64,000 bases of DNA from Kamptonema formosum PCC 10802 (lineage in GTDB: Bacteria; Cyanobacteriota; Cyanobacteriia; Cyanobacteriales; Oscillatoriaceae): contig NZ_KB235948.1 of NCBI RefSeq assembly GCF_000332335.1, positions 1,569,282 to 1,633,281 on the forward strand, read 5' to 3'. A program made the translations under genes and the position numbers. Shown here in pieces: positions 19,051-28,810 of the stretch. The stretch's first letter is position 1. Each line of letters starts with the position of its first letter. The notes under the pieces were generated by a model. It was given only the letters and a program-made list of their open reading frames with translations. It did no database searches and had not been told where the DNA came from.

Positions 19051-19845
19051 CTATTGCCTTGTGCCGAAACTTCTAAACTGTTTCTCCACCGCACTCACGA
19101 GGGTTTCTCGCGGCAATAACCGGGGTAAATTCACAAGCACTTGATTTGCCAAACCGCCGGTGACGGCGGTGGGCTGGTCTTTTTCCAAAGCTTGCAGGGC
19201 TTCCAGCACGACTTCTTCTGAAGAAGCGTAGCGCCAGACTGAGGCACCGGCTGCCGATTCCAAAAACCCAGCGTTTTTTGCAAAGTTCGTCTCAGTGGGT
19301 CCGGGACAAACGGCGAGAATTCGGACGCCACAGGCGCGATTCTCCGCCCACAGGGCTTCGCTGAAACTGAGCACAAAGGCTTTGCTGGCGGCGTAAACTG
19401 ACAGGTAAGGCAGGGGTTGAAATGCGGCAGTGGAGGCAACATTGATGATGGCTCCAGACCGGCGCTGCTGCATTTGCGGCAAAAATAAATGGGTTAACTC
19501 CACTAATGCTACAATATTCAGCTGAATCATCTCTACCTGCCGGTGAAGCTGCCGGTCTGCAAAGGCACCCCAGTCTCCAAAGCCGGCATTGTTAACCAGC
19601 AGGTCTACCGTGAGTCCTTTTTGGGTTACGGCTTCAAACACAGCTTTGGCTGCGCCGGGCAAGCTGAGGTCTTCCACTAAAACCTCTACTTTAATCTTAA
19701 AATCCTCTCCCAGCTTCTGAGCGAGTTGCTGGAGTTTTGCTTCTGAACGAGCCACCAAAATTAAATTCGTCTGGCGCTTGGCGAGTTCCCAGGCAAAGGT
19801 TTCTCCGATTCCAGAGGATGCGCCGGTTATTAAAGCGGTTTGCAT
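19051..19845 (-). CDS. Short-chain dehydrogenase/reductase of the DltE/YqjQ type
   Basis: The 264-aa product is an SDR-family NAD(P)-dependent oxidoreductase. It has GASSGIG at residues 8-14, VNNAGFG, a catalytic serine in INVASTAAF, and the YAASKAF Tyr-x-x-x-Lys motif. The ATG at 19845 has an AGGAAG Shine-Dalgarno; the frame upstream is a weak extension. Its C-terminal region (VCPGPTETNFAKNAGF) fits the COG0300 group of SDRs. The substrate is not evident. It lies about 120 bp downstream of cysC on the same strand, with no obvious functional link. Confidence 0.85.
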   Translation of the reverse strand: MQTALITGASSGIGETFAWELAKRQTNLILVARSEAKLQQLAQKLGEDFKIKVEVLVEDLSLPGAAKAVFEAVTQKGLTVDLLVNNAGFGDWGAFADRQLHRQVEMIQLNIVALVELTHLFLPQMQQRRSGAIINVASTAAFQPLPYLSVYAASKAFVLSFSEALWAENRACGVRILAVCPGPTETNFAKNAGFLESAAGASVWRYASSEEVVLEALQALEKDQPTAVTGGLANQVLVNLPRLLPRETLVSAVEKQFRSFGTRQ

Positions 19846-19965
19846 TGGACTTCCTATTACAAAGAGAGCGTAGGGGCGGGAGGTACGGGCGGGCGGTACA
19901 GGTGGGACGCCTGTACTGCCGGCCCAGTATTTTAACAAATCTTAACACAAGGGATGCCGGTGCGG

Positions 19966-20499
19966 TCACTGGGCGACATAACCGGCAGAAAACAAGTGCA
20001 GCCAGACCTTAGCCAGACTTTCGTCCTCACTCTCGACATCGGTGTGACACTCGACATCGGGGTTGAGTGGCGGTTCATAGGGATCGTCAATGCCGGTGAA
20101 GTGCTTAATTTCTCCCGCCCGCGCTTTTTTGTAAAGCCCTTTCACATCCCGCCCCTCGCACACTTCCAGGGGCGCATTGACGTAGACCTCCACAAAGTCC
20201 CCAATTCGTTTTCTCACCTCGTCGCGAATCTCGCGGTAGGGCGAGATAGCCGAAACCAATACAATCACCCCGTTCCGGGTCAAAAGATGGGCCACAAAGC
20301 CGATGCGCCGGATATTTTCGTCGCGGTCTTCTTTACTAAAACCCAACCCCTTGGTGAGGTTCTGGCGCACAATGTCACCATCAAGAACCTCTACCCGATA
20401 GCCCTGCCATCGCAGCTTTTCCTCCAACCTCTGGCTGATTGTGGTCTTGCCGGCACCGCTCAGACCTGTAAACCACACCGTCACGCCACGCTGTTCCAT
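19966..20499 (-). CDS. cysC: Adenylyl-sulfate kinase
   Basis: CysC phosphorylates adenosine 5'-phosphosulfate to PAPS with ATP in sulfate activation. The 177-aa protein has the P-loop GLSGAGKTT near its N-terminus, VLDGDIVRQ with the substrate-binding acidic residue, and the family signature [12 protein letters not shown]. Near its C-terminus is GIDDPYEPP, typical of bacterial stand-alone CysC. The start is ATG 20499 ([10 protein letters not shown]); a GTG two codons upstream is possible. It is complete, and no ATP sulfurylase gene is adjacent. Confidence 0.94.
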   Translation of the reverse strand: MEQRGVTVWFTGLSGAGKTTISQRLEEKLRWQGYRVEVLDGDIVRQNLTKGLGFSKEDRDENIRRIGFVAHLLTRNGVIVLVSAISPYREIRDEVRKRIGDFVEVYVNAPLEVCEGRDVKGLYKKARAGEIKHFTGIDDPYEPPLNPDVECHTDVESEDESLAKVWLHLFSAGYVAQ

Positions 20500-20928
20500 T
20501 TCCACTGAACTCTCGACATTTTGCGATAGACTTCAGTTTTATTTTGCATCCCACCGGCATTCCACGCCTACCTATAAGTCTCGCTCCCGCAGTCGGGAAT
20601 CCGTCCTTTCAGAGCAAATCCGTTCGCACAGTTTCTTTCGCACAGTTTCTTTTGTCCGCCGGCGCAGCAGGCTGGAAAAGCTAATTCCTTAACATTTTCT
20701 CCTTATTCCTGAAACCCGCCGCTCTTTTTAAAGGAAAGTCATCCTACGGAAAATAAAGGAGCCTCTCTCTCAGGCGTCCTGGGAAAAAAGAAAATTTGGG
20801 GTGCGGGAATGTTTGGGAGAGGTTTGATAAGATAGGTGAAAGTGTGGGGGCGCAACATGTCGCGGCAGACCGGGTGCCGGCTGCCTGTTGCGGGCACCCT
20901 AAAACCAGTAGCAGATCGGGAGGGTTGT

Positions 20929-22266
20929 GTGTCTAGACTCAACAGTCGCGCTTATGAAATCCTGTATGCGGAAGTAAAAAAATGTGCCGGCAGCGATCCT
21001 GCAGGCCAAGTGCAGCGAGATATTGTCCTGAAGCGGTTAGACAAACTGCGCGAGCAAGATGGCTCACCGGCATCGGAAGAAGAACTGCGCGAGACAGTAA
21101 GCGATATGTTCCCCAACTTTAGTGAGAGGGTGCTAAAAGCGGCTGCCGGTGCCAACCGTCGGGCTGGCGTGTGGGGGATAATCCCGCTTGCCGGTGTGCT
21201 AGTTGCGGGGGCTGCAGGGTTGGTTTGGGCCGTAAATTTGCCGTTTCCGATGATTCGGCAGCCGGTGGCAAAGATAGCACCGATATTATTGCTGCCTAGT
21301 TTCTATAGCATGGATTCTGACTACCGTCAAGCGATTTCTCTGGTAGAGCAAGCAGACCAGCTAGTGAACAAAGCCACCGGCCCAGCTGACATCGAGCTGG
21401 GGGAAGTGAAAGTCAAAGAGGCGCAGAAACACTTGGACGGGCTGCCGGTGTGGTTTTTGGGTTACAGCCCACAGGTTTATTGCAGCTTGTTTGGCTGTAG
21501 CTGGCGGTTCACCTTCGATGAATTCCAAGCAGCGCGTAAAGAGGTGGGGCGGATGGAAGCGAAGGTTTTCCAAGAAAAGAACGCTCTTCCGCAGTTGAAG
21601 ACTGCGGAAGAGGCGCTGTTGGCGGCCAAACAGGAATACGAGCGAGCAAAACCTGGAGCGGAGCAACAAAAAGCGCTAGCGGCGTGGCAAGCGGCTTTAG
21701 ATCGGATGAGAGAGATCCCACCGGCAACGCTTGCGGAAAAAATCGCCCAACCCAAATTGGAAGCAGCCGGGCGGGATTTTCAGGAAGTGGTGGGTGACGC
21801 TGCCGGTCGAACGCGCACAAACACCTTAATCGAAGCTGCTAAAACATTTGCAATGGCGGCGGCGGAATCCTCGCAAAATCCACCCCACACAGCAGAAGAA
21901 TGGGAGCAGATTGCCGATTTGTGGGAGAAAGCGATTAACCAACTCAATAGAGTGCCGCTGGAGGATGCCGGCTATATTGACGCCCAAAAGAAACTGGCTG
22001 AATACACTAAAAATCAGGGGGTGGCGCAGACTCGAAAAAAAGCTGAGTCAGAGTCTCTGGGAGCGCTAAACCGGGCCAAGAGACTGATTGCAGAATGGCA
22101 AAGGCTGGCGGGTGCTTCTAGCCCAGATAGAGGGAACCTAGCCAGCCAATTGCAGGAAATTATCAACGAGCTAGAAACAGTGAGAGCAGGGACAACCGCC
22201 TATTCAGAAGCTCAAGACCTGCTAAAATTTGCGCGAGAGACGCTGAAAAAGCTGCAATCCACGTAG
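20929..22266 (+). CDS. Membrane-anchored coiled-coil protein of unknown function
   Basis: The 445-aa product has a soluble N-terminal part of about 80 residues (SRLNSRAYEILYAEVKK onward). One hydrophobic segment follows at about residues 82-104 (IIPLAGVLVAGAAGLVWAV), then a long, mostly helical, charged region with clear coiled-coil character. Repeated blocks recur in the tail, such as EAQKHLDGLP and DAQKKLAEY, with about 50-60 residues between related helices. I chose GTG 20929 because GGGAGGG stands 5 bases before it; an ATG at 20836 in frame has no such site. Similar TM-plus-helical-tail proteins occur in cyanobacteria without assigned function. Confidence 0.72.
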   Translation: MSRLNSRAYEILYAEVKKCAGSDPAGQVQRDIVLKRLDKLREQDGSPASEEELRETVSDMFPNFSERVLKAAAGANRRAGVWGIIPLAGVLVAGAAGLVWAVNLPFPMIRQPVAKIAPILLLPSFYSMDSDYRQAISLVEQADQLVNKATGPADIELGEVKVKEAQKHLDGLPVWFLGYSPQVYCSLFGCSWRFTFDEFQAARKEVGRMEAKVFQEKNALPQLKTAEEALLAAKQEYERAKPGAEQQKALAAWQAALDRMREIPPATLAEKIAQPKLEAAGRDFQEVVGDAAGRTRTNTLIEAAKTFAMAAAESSQNPPHTAEEWEQIADLWEKAINQLNRVPLEDAGYIDAQKKLAEYTKNQGVAQTRKKAESESLGALNRAKRLIAEWQRLAGASSPDRGNLASQLQEIINELETVRAGTTAYSEAQDLLKFARETLKKLQST

Positions 22267-22788
22267 TGCCGGTGCAATTTTTGTCCGTTTCGGGGCAGGG
22301 AAGAGGGCATAGATTGCCATTCCCCAGGCAGCGGCAGCGGTTGCCCCGGAACGCTATTTACTATTTTCCATTCATTTAAAGGGAATTCTTGCCGAAAGCG
22401 GATTTAACTCTCACTCCCGAACTGTCTGCCCCGAATATCATGCCCTTGAACTGCCGCAATTCAGTTGCCAAGGCCCAAGGCCCAATGCCCAATGCCCGAT
22501 CGAGAGAGATAGGAGCGGTATTCAACGTGATGTGCTATAAGTGATATCAGTCCCCCAATCGGGGGACGACAGAGGAAACACTTTTATTCAGGAGGGGAAG
22601 GGAGGCGGGGCGCGGGGGTACGGGGCGGCGAGGGGATGGGGGGTGAGGGGTCAAATACTTTCCCCAAACAAACAAGAAAAAACATACCCTTGAAAGCACT
22701 CTCCATTCCCGTCCGTTGAAACAGCCTCAGGGAGGGGAAAGGCTGGGGAAAACTGAAGACAGACACAATTGGTTGATTCCTTCGCAGT
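22267..22788. other. Intergenic region, G-rich low complexity
   Basis: No gene is seen. A G-rich run at about 22590-22650 consists of gggg blocks (ggggcgcgggggtacgggg and similar). It may fold as a G-quadruplex, but that is inference. Confidence 0.35.
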
Positions 22789-24732
22789 ATGACGCATTGC
22801 CTAAATCCCAGCTGCCCGAAAACGACCGACAATCCGAAGGGGACAAAGTTGTGCCTGAGTTGTGGGTCAAAGTTACTGCTGAATGACCGCTACCGCGCTA
22901 TTGAGCTGCTCAGTGAGGGGGGATTTGGGAGGACGTTCTTGGCTGTGGAGGAAAAGCGGCACTCGCGGAGCTGCGCGATCTTTCAGTTGCTGCCGGCACC
23001 CCAAATTCAGGGGAATCCCGAAGCAATGGCCAAGGCTGCCGAGCTATTTGAGCAAGAGGCGCGGCGACTGCTGGCGGTGGCGGACCAGCATCCCCAGATT
23101 GCCTCTGTGTTCGGCTATTTTCAGCAAGAGCGCAGCCTGTATCTGGTGCGGCAGTTTATCGAAGGACAGGACTTGTGGCAGGAACTCGAAGAGCAGGGAG
23201 CTTTCAGTGAGGAACAGGTTCGGGACTTGCTGGCGGATTTGCTGCCGGTGCTGCAATTTGCCCACGAGCGGAATGTGATTCACCGGCACATCAAGCCAAC
23301 CAATATTCTGCGGCGCAGTGCGGACCGCCGCCTGGTGCTGATCGATTTTGCCTTTCCCCACCTGCTCACAAGCCATTTCACCAGAACGGGCGCAAAAGTT
23401 TGCGCCGAAGGGTACGCACCGATTGAACTGATCCGGGGCGGCTTCGCTCACCCAGCCAGCGACCTCTACAGCTTGGGAGTCACCTGCATTCACCTACTGA
23501 CTCAAGCCTCTCTTGACGAGCTGTTTGACCCCCTGGAGGGCCGGTGGCTGTGGCGAGATCCGCTGCGCAAAGCGGGGAGAAGCGTCAGCGCTCAGTTGGG
23601 GCTGGTCTTGGACAGGATGCTCAAAGAGTCGCTCAAGGAACGCTATCAGTCTGCCTCTGAGGTTCTCGCAGACTTGACTGCGGTGTCGTCCAGACGCCCA
23701 TCCGCCGCGCCTGCTGTGACGCACCTGAAGCCCGACACACTGCCGCCGGTGACGCCGGTTCAAGTCACTCCGGCATCAAAGCTGCTGCGCAGGGGCGCTA
23801 CAAAGCTCGCTCCGAAAACCTGGAAATGCTCGCACACCCTGACTGGGCACTCGCGCTCTGTGAATTCCGTAAGTCTAAGTCCAGATGGGCGACTGCTGGC
23901 TTCTGGCAGTGCGGACAAAACCGTCAAGCTGTGGAACACCGGCACCGGCGAGATGCTGCTCACCCTCACCGGCCATACAGACGATGTGAATTGCGTCGCC
24001 TTCAGTCCGGATGGCAGAATTCTAGCCAGTGCCGGTTTGGACAGGACGGTCAAGCTGTGGCAGGTGTCGGTTGGCAAACTGTTACTTACCCTCACCGGTC
24101 ATTCCGACTGGGTGCTCTCAGTTGCCATCAACCCCCGATTCCCGCTCCTCGCTTCCGGCAGCTGGGACAAAACTGTCAAACTCTGGCACCTGGCAACTGG
24201 AAAACTGCTGCACACTCTCACCGGCCATTCGGGCGGGGTGCGGTCGGTGGCCTTCAGCCCCGATGGCCAAACCCTGGCCAGCGGCAGCTGGGACAAGACG
24301 GTGAAACTGTGGCAGCTGGGCACTGGGAAACTGCTGCACACCCTCACCGGCCATACCGAACCCGTGAGCTCAGTCGCCTTCAGCCCTTGCGCCACCACTC
24401 TCGCCAGTGGCAGTGAGGACAAGACGGTGAAACTCTGGCAGCCCGACACCGGCGGGCTAACCTCTGGAGCGGCGCTAATCAACACCCTCACGGATCACGC
24501 CAAGTGGGTCAATGCCACTGCCTTCCACCCGCGCTCCCCAATCCTTGCCAGCGGCAGTCGCGACCAGACTATCAAGCTGTGGCACTTGCAGACCGGCAAA
24601 CTGCTGCACACCATCTGTGAGGATTCCTACTCGGTTAACTCCGTCTCCTTCAGTCCCGACGGTCAAATCCTCGGCAGTGGCAGCGAGGACAAGACGGTCA
24701 AGATTTGGCGCACAGTCGGGGCGGGGTTATAG
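22789..24732 (+). CDS. Zinc-ribbon / Ser-Thr pseudokinase / seven-blade WD40 protein
   Basis: The 647-aa protein starts with a four-cysteine ribbon (C4, C9, C22, C25), then a protein-kinase fold, then seven WD40 repeats filling the last ~300 residues. The kinase fold keeps the glycine loop SEGGFGRTF (42-50) and the N172 and D186 metal-binding residues. The catalytic lysine position reads CAIFQ (F65 instead of K), the catalytic loop reads H165-R-H167 instead of HRD, and DFG is D186-F-A188. The paralogue 0.7 kb downstream has K, HRD and DFG at all three sites. It is therefore probably a pseudokinase scaffold, possibly pairing with that neighbour; the pairing is inference. Confidence 0.88.
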   Translation: MTHCLNPSCPKTTDNPKGTKLCLSCGSKLLLNDRYRAIELLSEGGFGRTFLAVEEKRHSRSCAIFQLLPAPQIQGNPEAMAKAAELFEQEARRLLAVADQHPQIASVFGYFQQERSLYLVRQFIEGQDLWQELEEQGAFSEEQVRDLLADLLPVLQFAHERNVIHRHIKPTNILRRSADRRLVLIDFAFPHLLTSHFTRTGAKVCAEGYAPIELIRGGFAHPASDLYSLGVTCIHLLTQASLDELFDPLEGRWLWRDPLRKAGRSVSAQLGLVLDRMLKESLKERYQSASEVLADLTAVSSRRPSAAPAVTHLKPDTLPPVTPVQVTPASKLLRRGATKLAPKTWKCSHTLTGHSRSVNSVSLSPDGRLLASGSADKTVKLWNTGTGEMLLTLTGHTDDVNCVAFSPDGRILASAGLDRTVKLWQVSVGKLLLTLTGHSDWVLSVAINPRFPLLASGSWDKTVKLWHLATGKLLHTLTGHSGGVRSVAFSPDGQTLASGSWDKTVKLWQLGTGKLLHTLTGHTEPVSSVAFSPCATTLASGSEDKTVKLWQPDTGGLTSGAALINTLTDHAKWVNATAFHPRSPILASGSRDQTIKLWHLQTGKLLHTICEDSYSVNSVSFSPDGQILGSGSEDKTVKIWRTVGAGL

Positions 24733-24937
24733 CAGGGGCGGGGCAAGCAGACTATTTTTGCTTGCCGCAGATATCTCGGGTGAACCCGCCCCTACAACCG
24801 GCAGGCACCTGCGGATACCCCCCGCCCACAAGCGCTCTCAAAACCAGTCCCGATCGGCTTTTTCGCAAATCTCGGTCATGCTTGTGCCTGTTGAGTGCAG
24901 GGCCGGTGGGGCTGGGGCTAGCTGATATATTTTCCGA

Positions 24938-25011
24938 TTAAATGATTTTCACAAATACCCGACTTTAGACCGGTTTTGTATATATGCTTTCTTCCGGATA
25001 TTAGAAAATTT
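24938..25011. repeat. 74-bp direct repeat, copy 1
   Basis: It runs from ttaaatgattttcac to atattagaaaattt and includes ttttgtatatatgctttc. Copy 2 lies 203 bp downstream with a single base difference. Confidence 0.9.
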
Positions 25012-25140
25012 ACCCAAATTTGGCCCCGCTCCGGTGCGGCTGATCTGCTTTTCGGGGTGAAATTGCCCCTGTCGTTGGCCACCCTGACCCGCACCTGACC
25101 CTTTTTCGGGGCCAATTTCTCAAAGTGAGATGATTTACGG

Positions 25141-25214
25141 TTAAATGATTTTCACAAATTCCCGACTTTAGACCGGTTTTGTATATATGCTTTCTTCCGG
25201 ATATTAGAAAATTT
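25141..25214. repeat. 74-bp direct repeat, copy 2
   Basis: It differs from copy 1 at one base (tcccg for acccg). Its end is 191 bp upstream of the start of the kinase-WD40 gene at 25406. Such near-identity implies a recent duplication or conserved regulatory DNA. Confidence 0.9.
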
Positions 25215-25405
25215 CTGTTTGGGCTGCCCTGTACAGCTCCCGCTCACCCTATCTTTGGCCCACAAGGGGCTGGTGATTCCCCATTGGTCTGGGAAATGGG
25301 GGGTGAGGGTGAGAATCTTGGCAGAGATGGCACGCTCACTCGCGCGAATGGCTGATGGGTGGGGAAGATTTACCATAGATTATATCTGCCCGATTGCTTT
25401 TGCCT

Positions 25406-27215
25406 ATGAGCTATTGCCTCAATCCCGACTGCCAGAAGCCCCAGAACCCAGCAGGCAATAAATTTTGCCAAAATTGCGGGTCAAAATTGCTGCTGAGAGG
25501 GCACTACCGAGCCATCAAACCCCTCGGTCAGGGGGTGTCCAGCAGGACTTTTTTGGCTGTGGATGAGGACATCCCCTCTAAACCCACCTGCGCGATCAAG
25601 CAATTTTTCGCCGCAGAAACCGGCACAGAAAGCCCGCAGAAGGCGGCTGAGGGATTTGAGCGGGAAGCGCTGCAGCTGGACAAACTCGGCCTTCACCCCC
25701 AAATTCCCCGGCTGCTGGGGTTTTTTGAGCAAGACGGGCGTCAGTATTTGGTGCAAGAGTTTATCGAGGGGGAAAATTTGGCCGGTGCGCTGGAGGAGCG
25801 AGGGCCATTCAGCGAAACCGAGATCCGGGCGCTGCTGGAGGATTTGCTGCCGGTGCTGCAATTTGTGCACAGCAATTCTGTGATTCACCGCGACATCAAG
25901 CCAGAAAATATCATTCGCCGCCGGCAGCCGGCAATGCGGCTTGTTTTGGTGGATTTTGGCTCGTCTAAATCCCTCACCCCATCTGCTTCGCTCACAAGTT
26001 CGACGATTGTTGGCAGTCCGGAATATATCGCCCCGGAACAGCTGGAGGGGCGTGCGGTTTTTGCCAGTGACCTCTACAGTTTGGGCGTCACTTGCGCCTA
26101 CCTGCTGACTCAGACTCCGCCGTTTAATCTGCGTCACGGCAAAGAGTGGGTGTGGCGGCAGCACTTGCCCCGACCGGTGAGCGCAACTCTTGGCCGGATT
26201 ATTGACAAAATGCTGTTTTTGTCAGTACAAGGTCGGTACGGGGCTGCTGATGAAATTCTTAAAGATTTGAGACTGCCGCCACCGGCATCTTGGCAGTGCG
26301 TGGAAACGCTCACCGGCGCTGCCGGTCGGGTCCGCTCTGTGGCGCTCAGTCCCGACGGCTGTCGGCTGGCCGGTGGCATTGAGGACAGCAGCATCAAAGT
26401 CTGGAATTTGGGCACCGGCAGCCCGCCTGCCGTGCTGAGCAGTTTGCTGTTCGGGCATGCCGGCTGGGTGAATGCGCTGGCGTTCACTCCCGACGGGCAA
26501 CTGCTGGTCAGCGGCAGTGGCGACAAGACTGTCAAGATTTGGAATTTGGGCTTAGGCTCGCTGGTTCGCACGCTTGGCGGTCTGTTTGCTAAGGATTACG
26601 GCTGGGTGTATTCCCTGGCGGTTAGCCCGGAAGGGCAGTGGGTTGCCGGCGGTTATGGCGACAAGACGGTAAAAATCTGGAATTTGGCCACCGGCTTGCC
26701 TGTTGGGGACGCTGACGGGGCACTCCGCCTGGGTGGAGTCGGTGGCGATTAGCGCTCAAGGGAATATTTTGGCGAGTGGCAGTGGGGACAAGACGGTGAG
26801 GATTTGGCAGCTTAAGGGCAGTGCCGGCTTTTCGGGGGCGACTGCTGCGCACACGCTCACCGGCCATGAGGAAACGGTGCGCTCTGTGGCCATCAGCCCG
26901 GACGGCGAGCTGGTGGCCAGCGGCAGCAGTGACTGTACTGTCAAGCTGTGGCACACCGGCACTGGGGAATTGCTGGGCACTCTGACGCATTCTGACTGGG
27001 TGAGTGCTGTGGCGATCAGTCCGGAGGGTGAGATGGTTGCCGGTGGGGGGAGGGATGGCTGCGTGCAGCTGTGGAATCCTTTTACTGGTATGCCGGTGGC
27101 TTCCCTCACGCAGCATTCAGCTGGGGTGAGCGCTGTTGCTTTCAGTGGGGATGGCCGATTCCTCGCCAGCGGCAGCGCTGACGGCACTGTGAGAATTTGG
27201 CGGGTGGTGTTTTAG
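25406..27215 (+). pseudogene. Zinc-ribbon / Ser-Thr kinase / WD40 gene broken by a one-base frameshift
   Basis: The reading frame 25406-26752 encodes a zinc ribbon (C4, C9, C21, C24), an apparently active kinase domain (K65, H161-R-D163, N168, D183-F-G185, APE at 209-211) and three WD40 blades. It then runs into a stop. The remaining four blades continue in the next frame to 27215. The frames meet at GTTGGGGACG (26702-26711): dropping one G from the GGGG run at 26705-26708 restores LPVGTLTGHSAW and a continuous 606-residue protein with seven blades. This could be a real mutation, a slippery run or a sequencing error. It is paralogous to the pseudokinase upstream. Confidence 0.85.
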
Positions 27216-27249
27216 GATATCGAGTTCCGCCGGCACGGCGCGGGAAAGA

Positions 27250-27330
27250 AACAAAAGCGATCGAGCGGACGCGATACTATATAATCTGCGCTGCCATTTG
27301 TATACTGTTCGGTGGAGCGACGGCAATCAG
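27250..27330 (+). pseudogene. Possible degenerate transposase N-terminal remnant
   Basis: A short open stretch encodes KAIERTRYYIICAA, which resembles the DPVERTHYHIIWLLA segment of the IS630-like fragment on the opposite strand 500 bp away. The match is limited to this segment and then fades. I treat it as a possible relic only. Confidence 0.25.
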
Positions 27331-27381
27331 GAGCTGGGCAATGGGGATGAGTAATGCGAGCGTGCCCTACCGAACTTGATA

Positions 27382-27861
27382 TCACGCTTCTTTCTCCAAG
27401 GGCTCGGTTTCTGCCGGCACAGGGCGGGAAGCGGTGTGGCGGAATCCCATTAGCTGCAGGTAGTCCCAACCGCGCTGCATGGCCACGGGCCGGTTAATGC
27501 GCTGTGAGATCCACTCTGCGACTTTGCGGCTGTTCCACAATCCGCCATCGGGAGCCGGTCCGTGCAGGGCTTGCCGCAATTCGGCTTGTTGGGCGTCGTC
27601 TAGCAAGGGTTCGGCACCGGGATTTTCGTGGCGGCGGTCTGTCAGCCCTTCTGCGCCTGAGTTGTTGTAACGCCGGGCTATTTTGCGAATCCAGTCGGAG
27701 CAATAGCCGGTGACTGCTGCCACTTCCTCGGTGCGTTTTCCTTGTGCCAGCAGCCAGATGATGTGATAGTGGGTGCGCTCTACGGGGTCTTTGGCCTTGC
27801 GGTAGCGGGTTTCGAGTTCTTCCACACTCAGGTGGGGTTGGATGGTGAGGCGTCTGGGCAT
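27382..27861 (-). CDS. IS630-type transposase N-terminal (helix-turn-helix) protein, partial
   Basis: The 159-aa product resembles the DNA-binding front half of IS630-family transposases. It has a helix-turn-helix region (about residues 35-70, containing RTEEVAAVTGYCSDWIRKIA), then GAEGLTDRRHENPG, then a winged-helix-like part with GLWNSRKVAEWISQR. The DDE catalytic half is absent: downstream on the same strand is the end of the WD40 gene. It is either ORF1 of a split element that lost ORF2 or a domesticated fragment. ATG 27861 is chosen over an in-frame GTG at 27876. I saw no inverted repeats at its ends. Confidence 0.7.
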   Translation of the reverse strand: MPRRLTIQPHLSVEELETRYRKAKDPVERTHYHIIWLLAQGKRTEEVAAVTGYCSDWIRKIARRYNNSGAEGLTDRRHENPGAEPLLDDAQQAELRQALHGPAPDGGLWNSRKVAEWISQRINRPVAMQRGWDYLQLMGFRHTASRPVPAETEPLEKEA

Positions 27862-28232
27862 AAGGAAGAGTTGCACCTTAACGGCATTTAATAAGTATAA
27901 AACCGGAGTGTATATTAATTATGCCTCCTGCGAGCTGATTTTTGGGAAGTCCCGCAGGGGTGAGGTGCTTCTGTGCCGGCGTGCCTGTGGGCTGCCAGAC
28001 ACCACCAAAGGCTGTCTCCCCTCTTCCGAATCCGTTACATCTGTTATATAATGGGCGGCTAGTCTGTGCTGGCGACAAGCCACCGCTAGGGGGTGGCTGT
28101 TGGCGGAGCGGGCTGTGATGGGGTAATCTGGTGAGACGGGGTGCGCCGGCGGGGTGTTGGGAAAGTTTAGAAAATTTTTAGGTTTTACCCCTTGCGCTTG
28201 CAGGTGTTCCTGTGCTAACTTTAATAACTGTC
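27862..28232. other. Intergenic region upstream of a tRNA
   Basis: I see no coding sequence or clear repeat here apart from scattered gccgg motifs. A T-rich tract at 28165-28190 may hold promoter elements for the tRNA, but I cannot assign them. Confidence 0.3.
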
Positions 28233-28306
28233 GGACGCATAGCTCAGTTGGTTAGAGCACCACGTTGACATCGTGGGGGTCACTGGTTCGAGTCCAGTTG
28301 TGTCCA
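28233..28306 (+). tRNA. trnV-GAC: tRNA-Val (anticodon GAC)
   Basis: The 74-nt sequence folds as a cloverleaf. The acceptor stem pairs GGACGCA with TGTGTCC, allowing one G-T pair. The D-arm region is AGCTCAGTTGGTTAGAGC. The anticodon stem pairs CCACG with CGTGG around TTGACAT. The T arm has ACTGG and CCAGT around TTCGAGT. The anticodon GAC reads GUC valine codons. No CCA is encoded. A terminator hairpin follows 9 bases later. Confidence 0.96.
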
Positions 28307-28314
28307 TTGTGTGA

Positions 28315-28340
28315 AACCCGCTCTACTGGCGGGTTTTGGC
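28315..28340 (+). terminator. Rho-independent terminator after tRNA-Val
   Basis: The arms AACCCGC and GCGGGTT form a 7-bp stem with a 7-base loop, followed by TTGGCGTTTT. It stands just beyond the tRNA. Confidence 0.7.
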
Positions 28341-28516
28341 GTTTTGAAGGGGGCCGGTGGGTGATGGAATGCCGGCTGTTGCGCGGGTGCTCGCTGTGCG
28401 GTGCCGGCAGAGGGTGCCGGTGGCTGTAAGAGGTGGGTTGGCCTTTTGTCGCCTGGTGTGGGAATCAGGATGTTGGCAAAACGAAACCGATTACTCGCAC
28501 TGATATGAGAAACCCT

Positions 28517-28613
28517 ATATAGCGGTTCTCAGTTGGATTAAGTGCGCATAAGAACCCCGGTTTCTTTAAGAAACCGGAGTTCTGGGCACCTCACTGATAT
28601 GAGAAGCGCTATA
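28517..28613. repeat. MITE-A palindromic element with agaacccc variant core
   Basis: The core arms read agaaccccggtttctt and aagaaaccggagttct. A truncated right end of another copy (cactgatatgagaaacccta) stands directly before it, suggesting nested insertion. Confidence 0.85.
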
Positions 28614-28631
28614 GATCCCGATCATTAGTGA

Positions 28632-28810
28632 TATAGCAGTAGCCACTTAGATTAGGACATTAAACCTTCAGGCCCGGCGTTAGCGCAGCGGCGCGTTAGC
28701 GCTACGCCGTACCTACGGCTATATCCCAGCAGTAATATGGGTTAGAACAATAGGATCTGGAGTGCGGGGGGGCAGGCCGAAATGTACGAACCTAAGTGCA
28801 TACTGCTATA
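28632..28810. repeat. MITE-B element (tatagcag...ctgctata), rearranged copy
   Basis: It begins tatagcagtagccacttag and ends cctaagtgcatactgctata, the same ends as the element at 41063-41226, with a different middle including a gttagcgcagcggcgcgtta palindromic stretch. A second, related block continues to 28914. Confidence 0.7.

Larger units (their letters stand above)
24733..25405. other. Intergenic region with a 74-bp direct repeat
   Basis: No gene is supported. A gggtgaacccgcccctac motif at 24778-24795 recurs at about 41245. Two copies of a 74-bp block (24938 and 25141) precede the next kinase gene. Confidence 0.5.
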
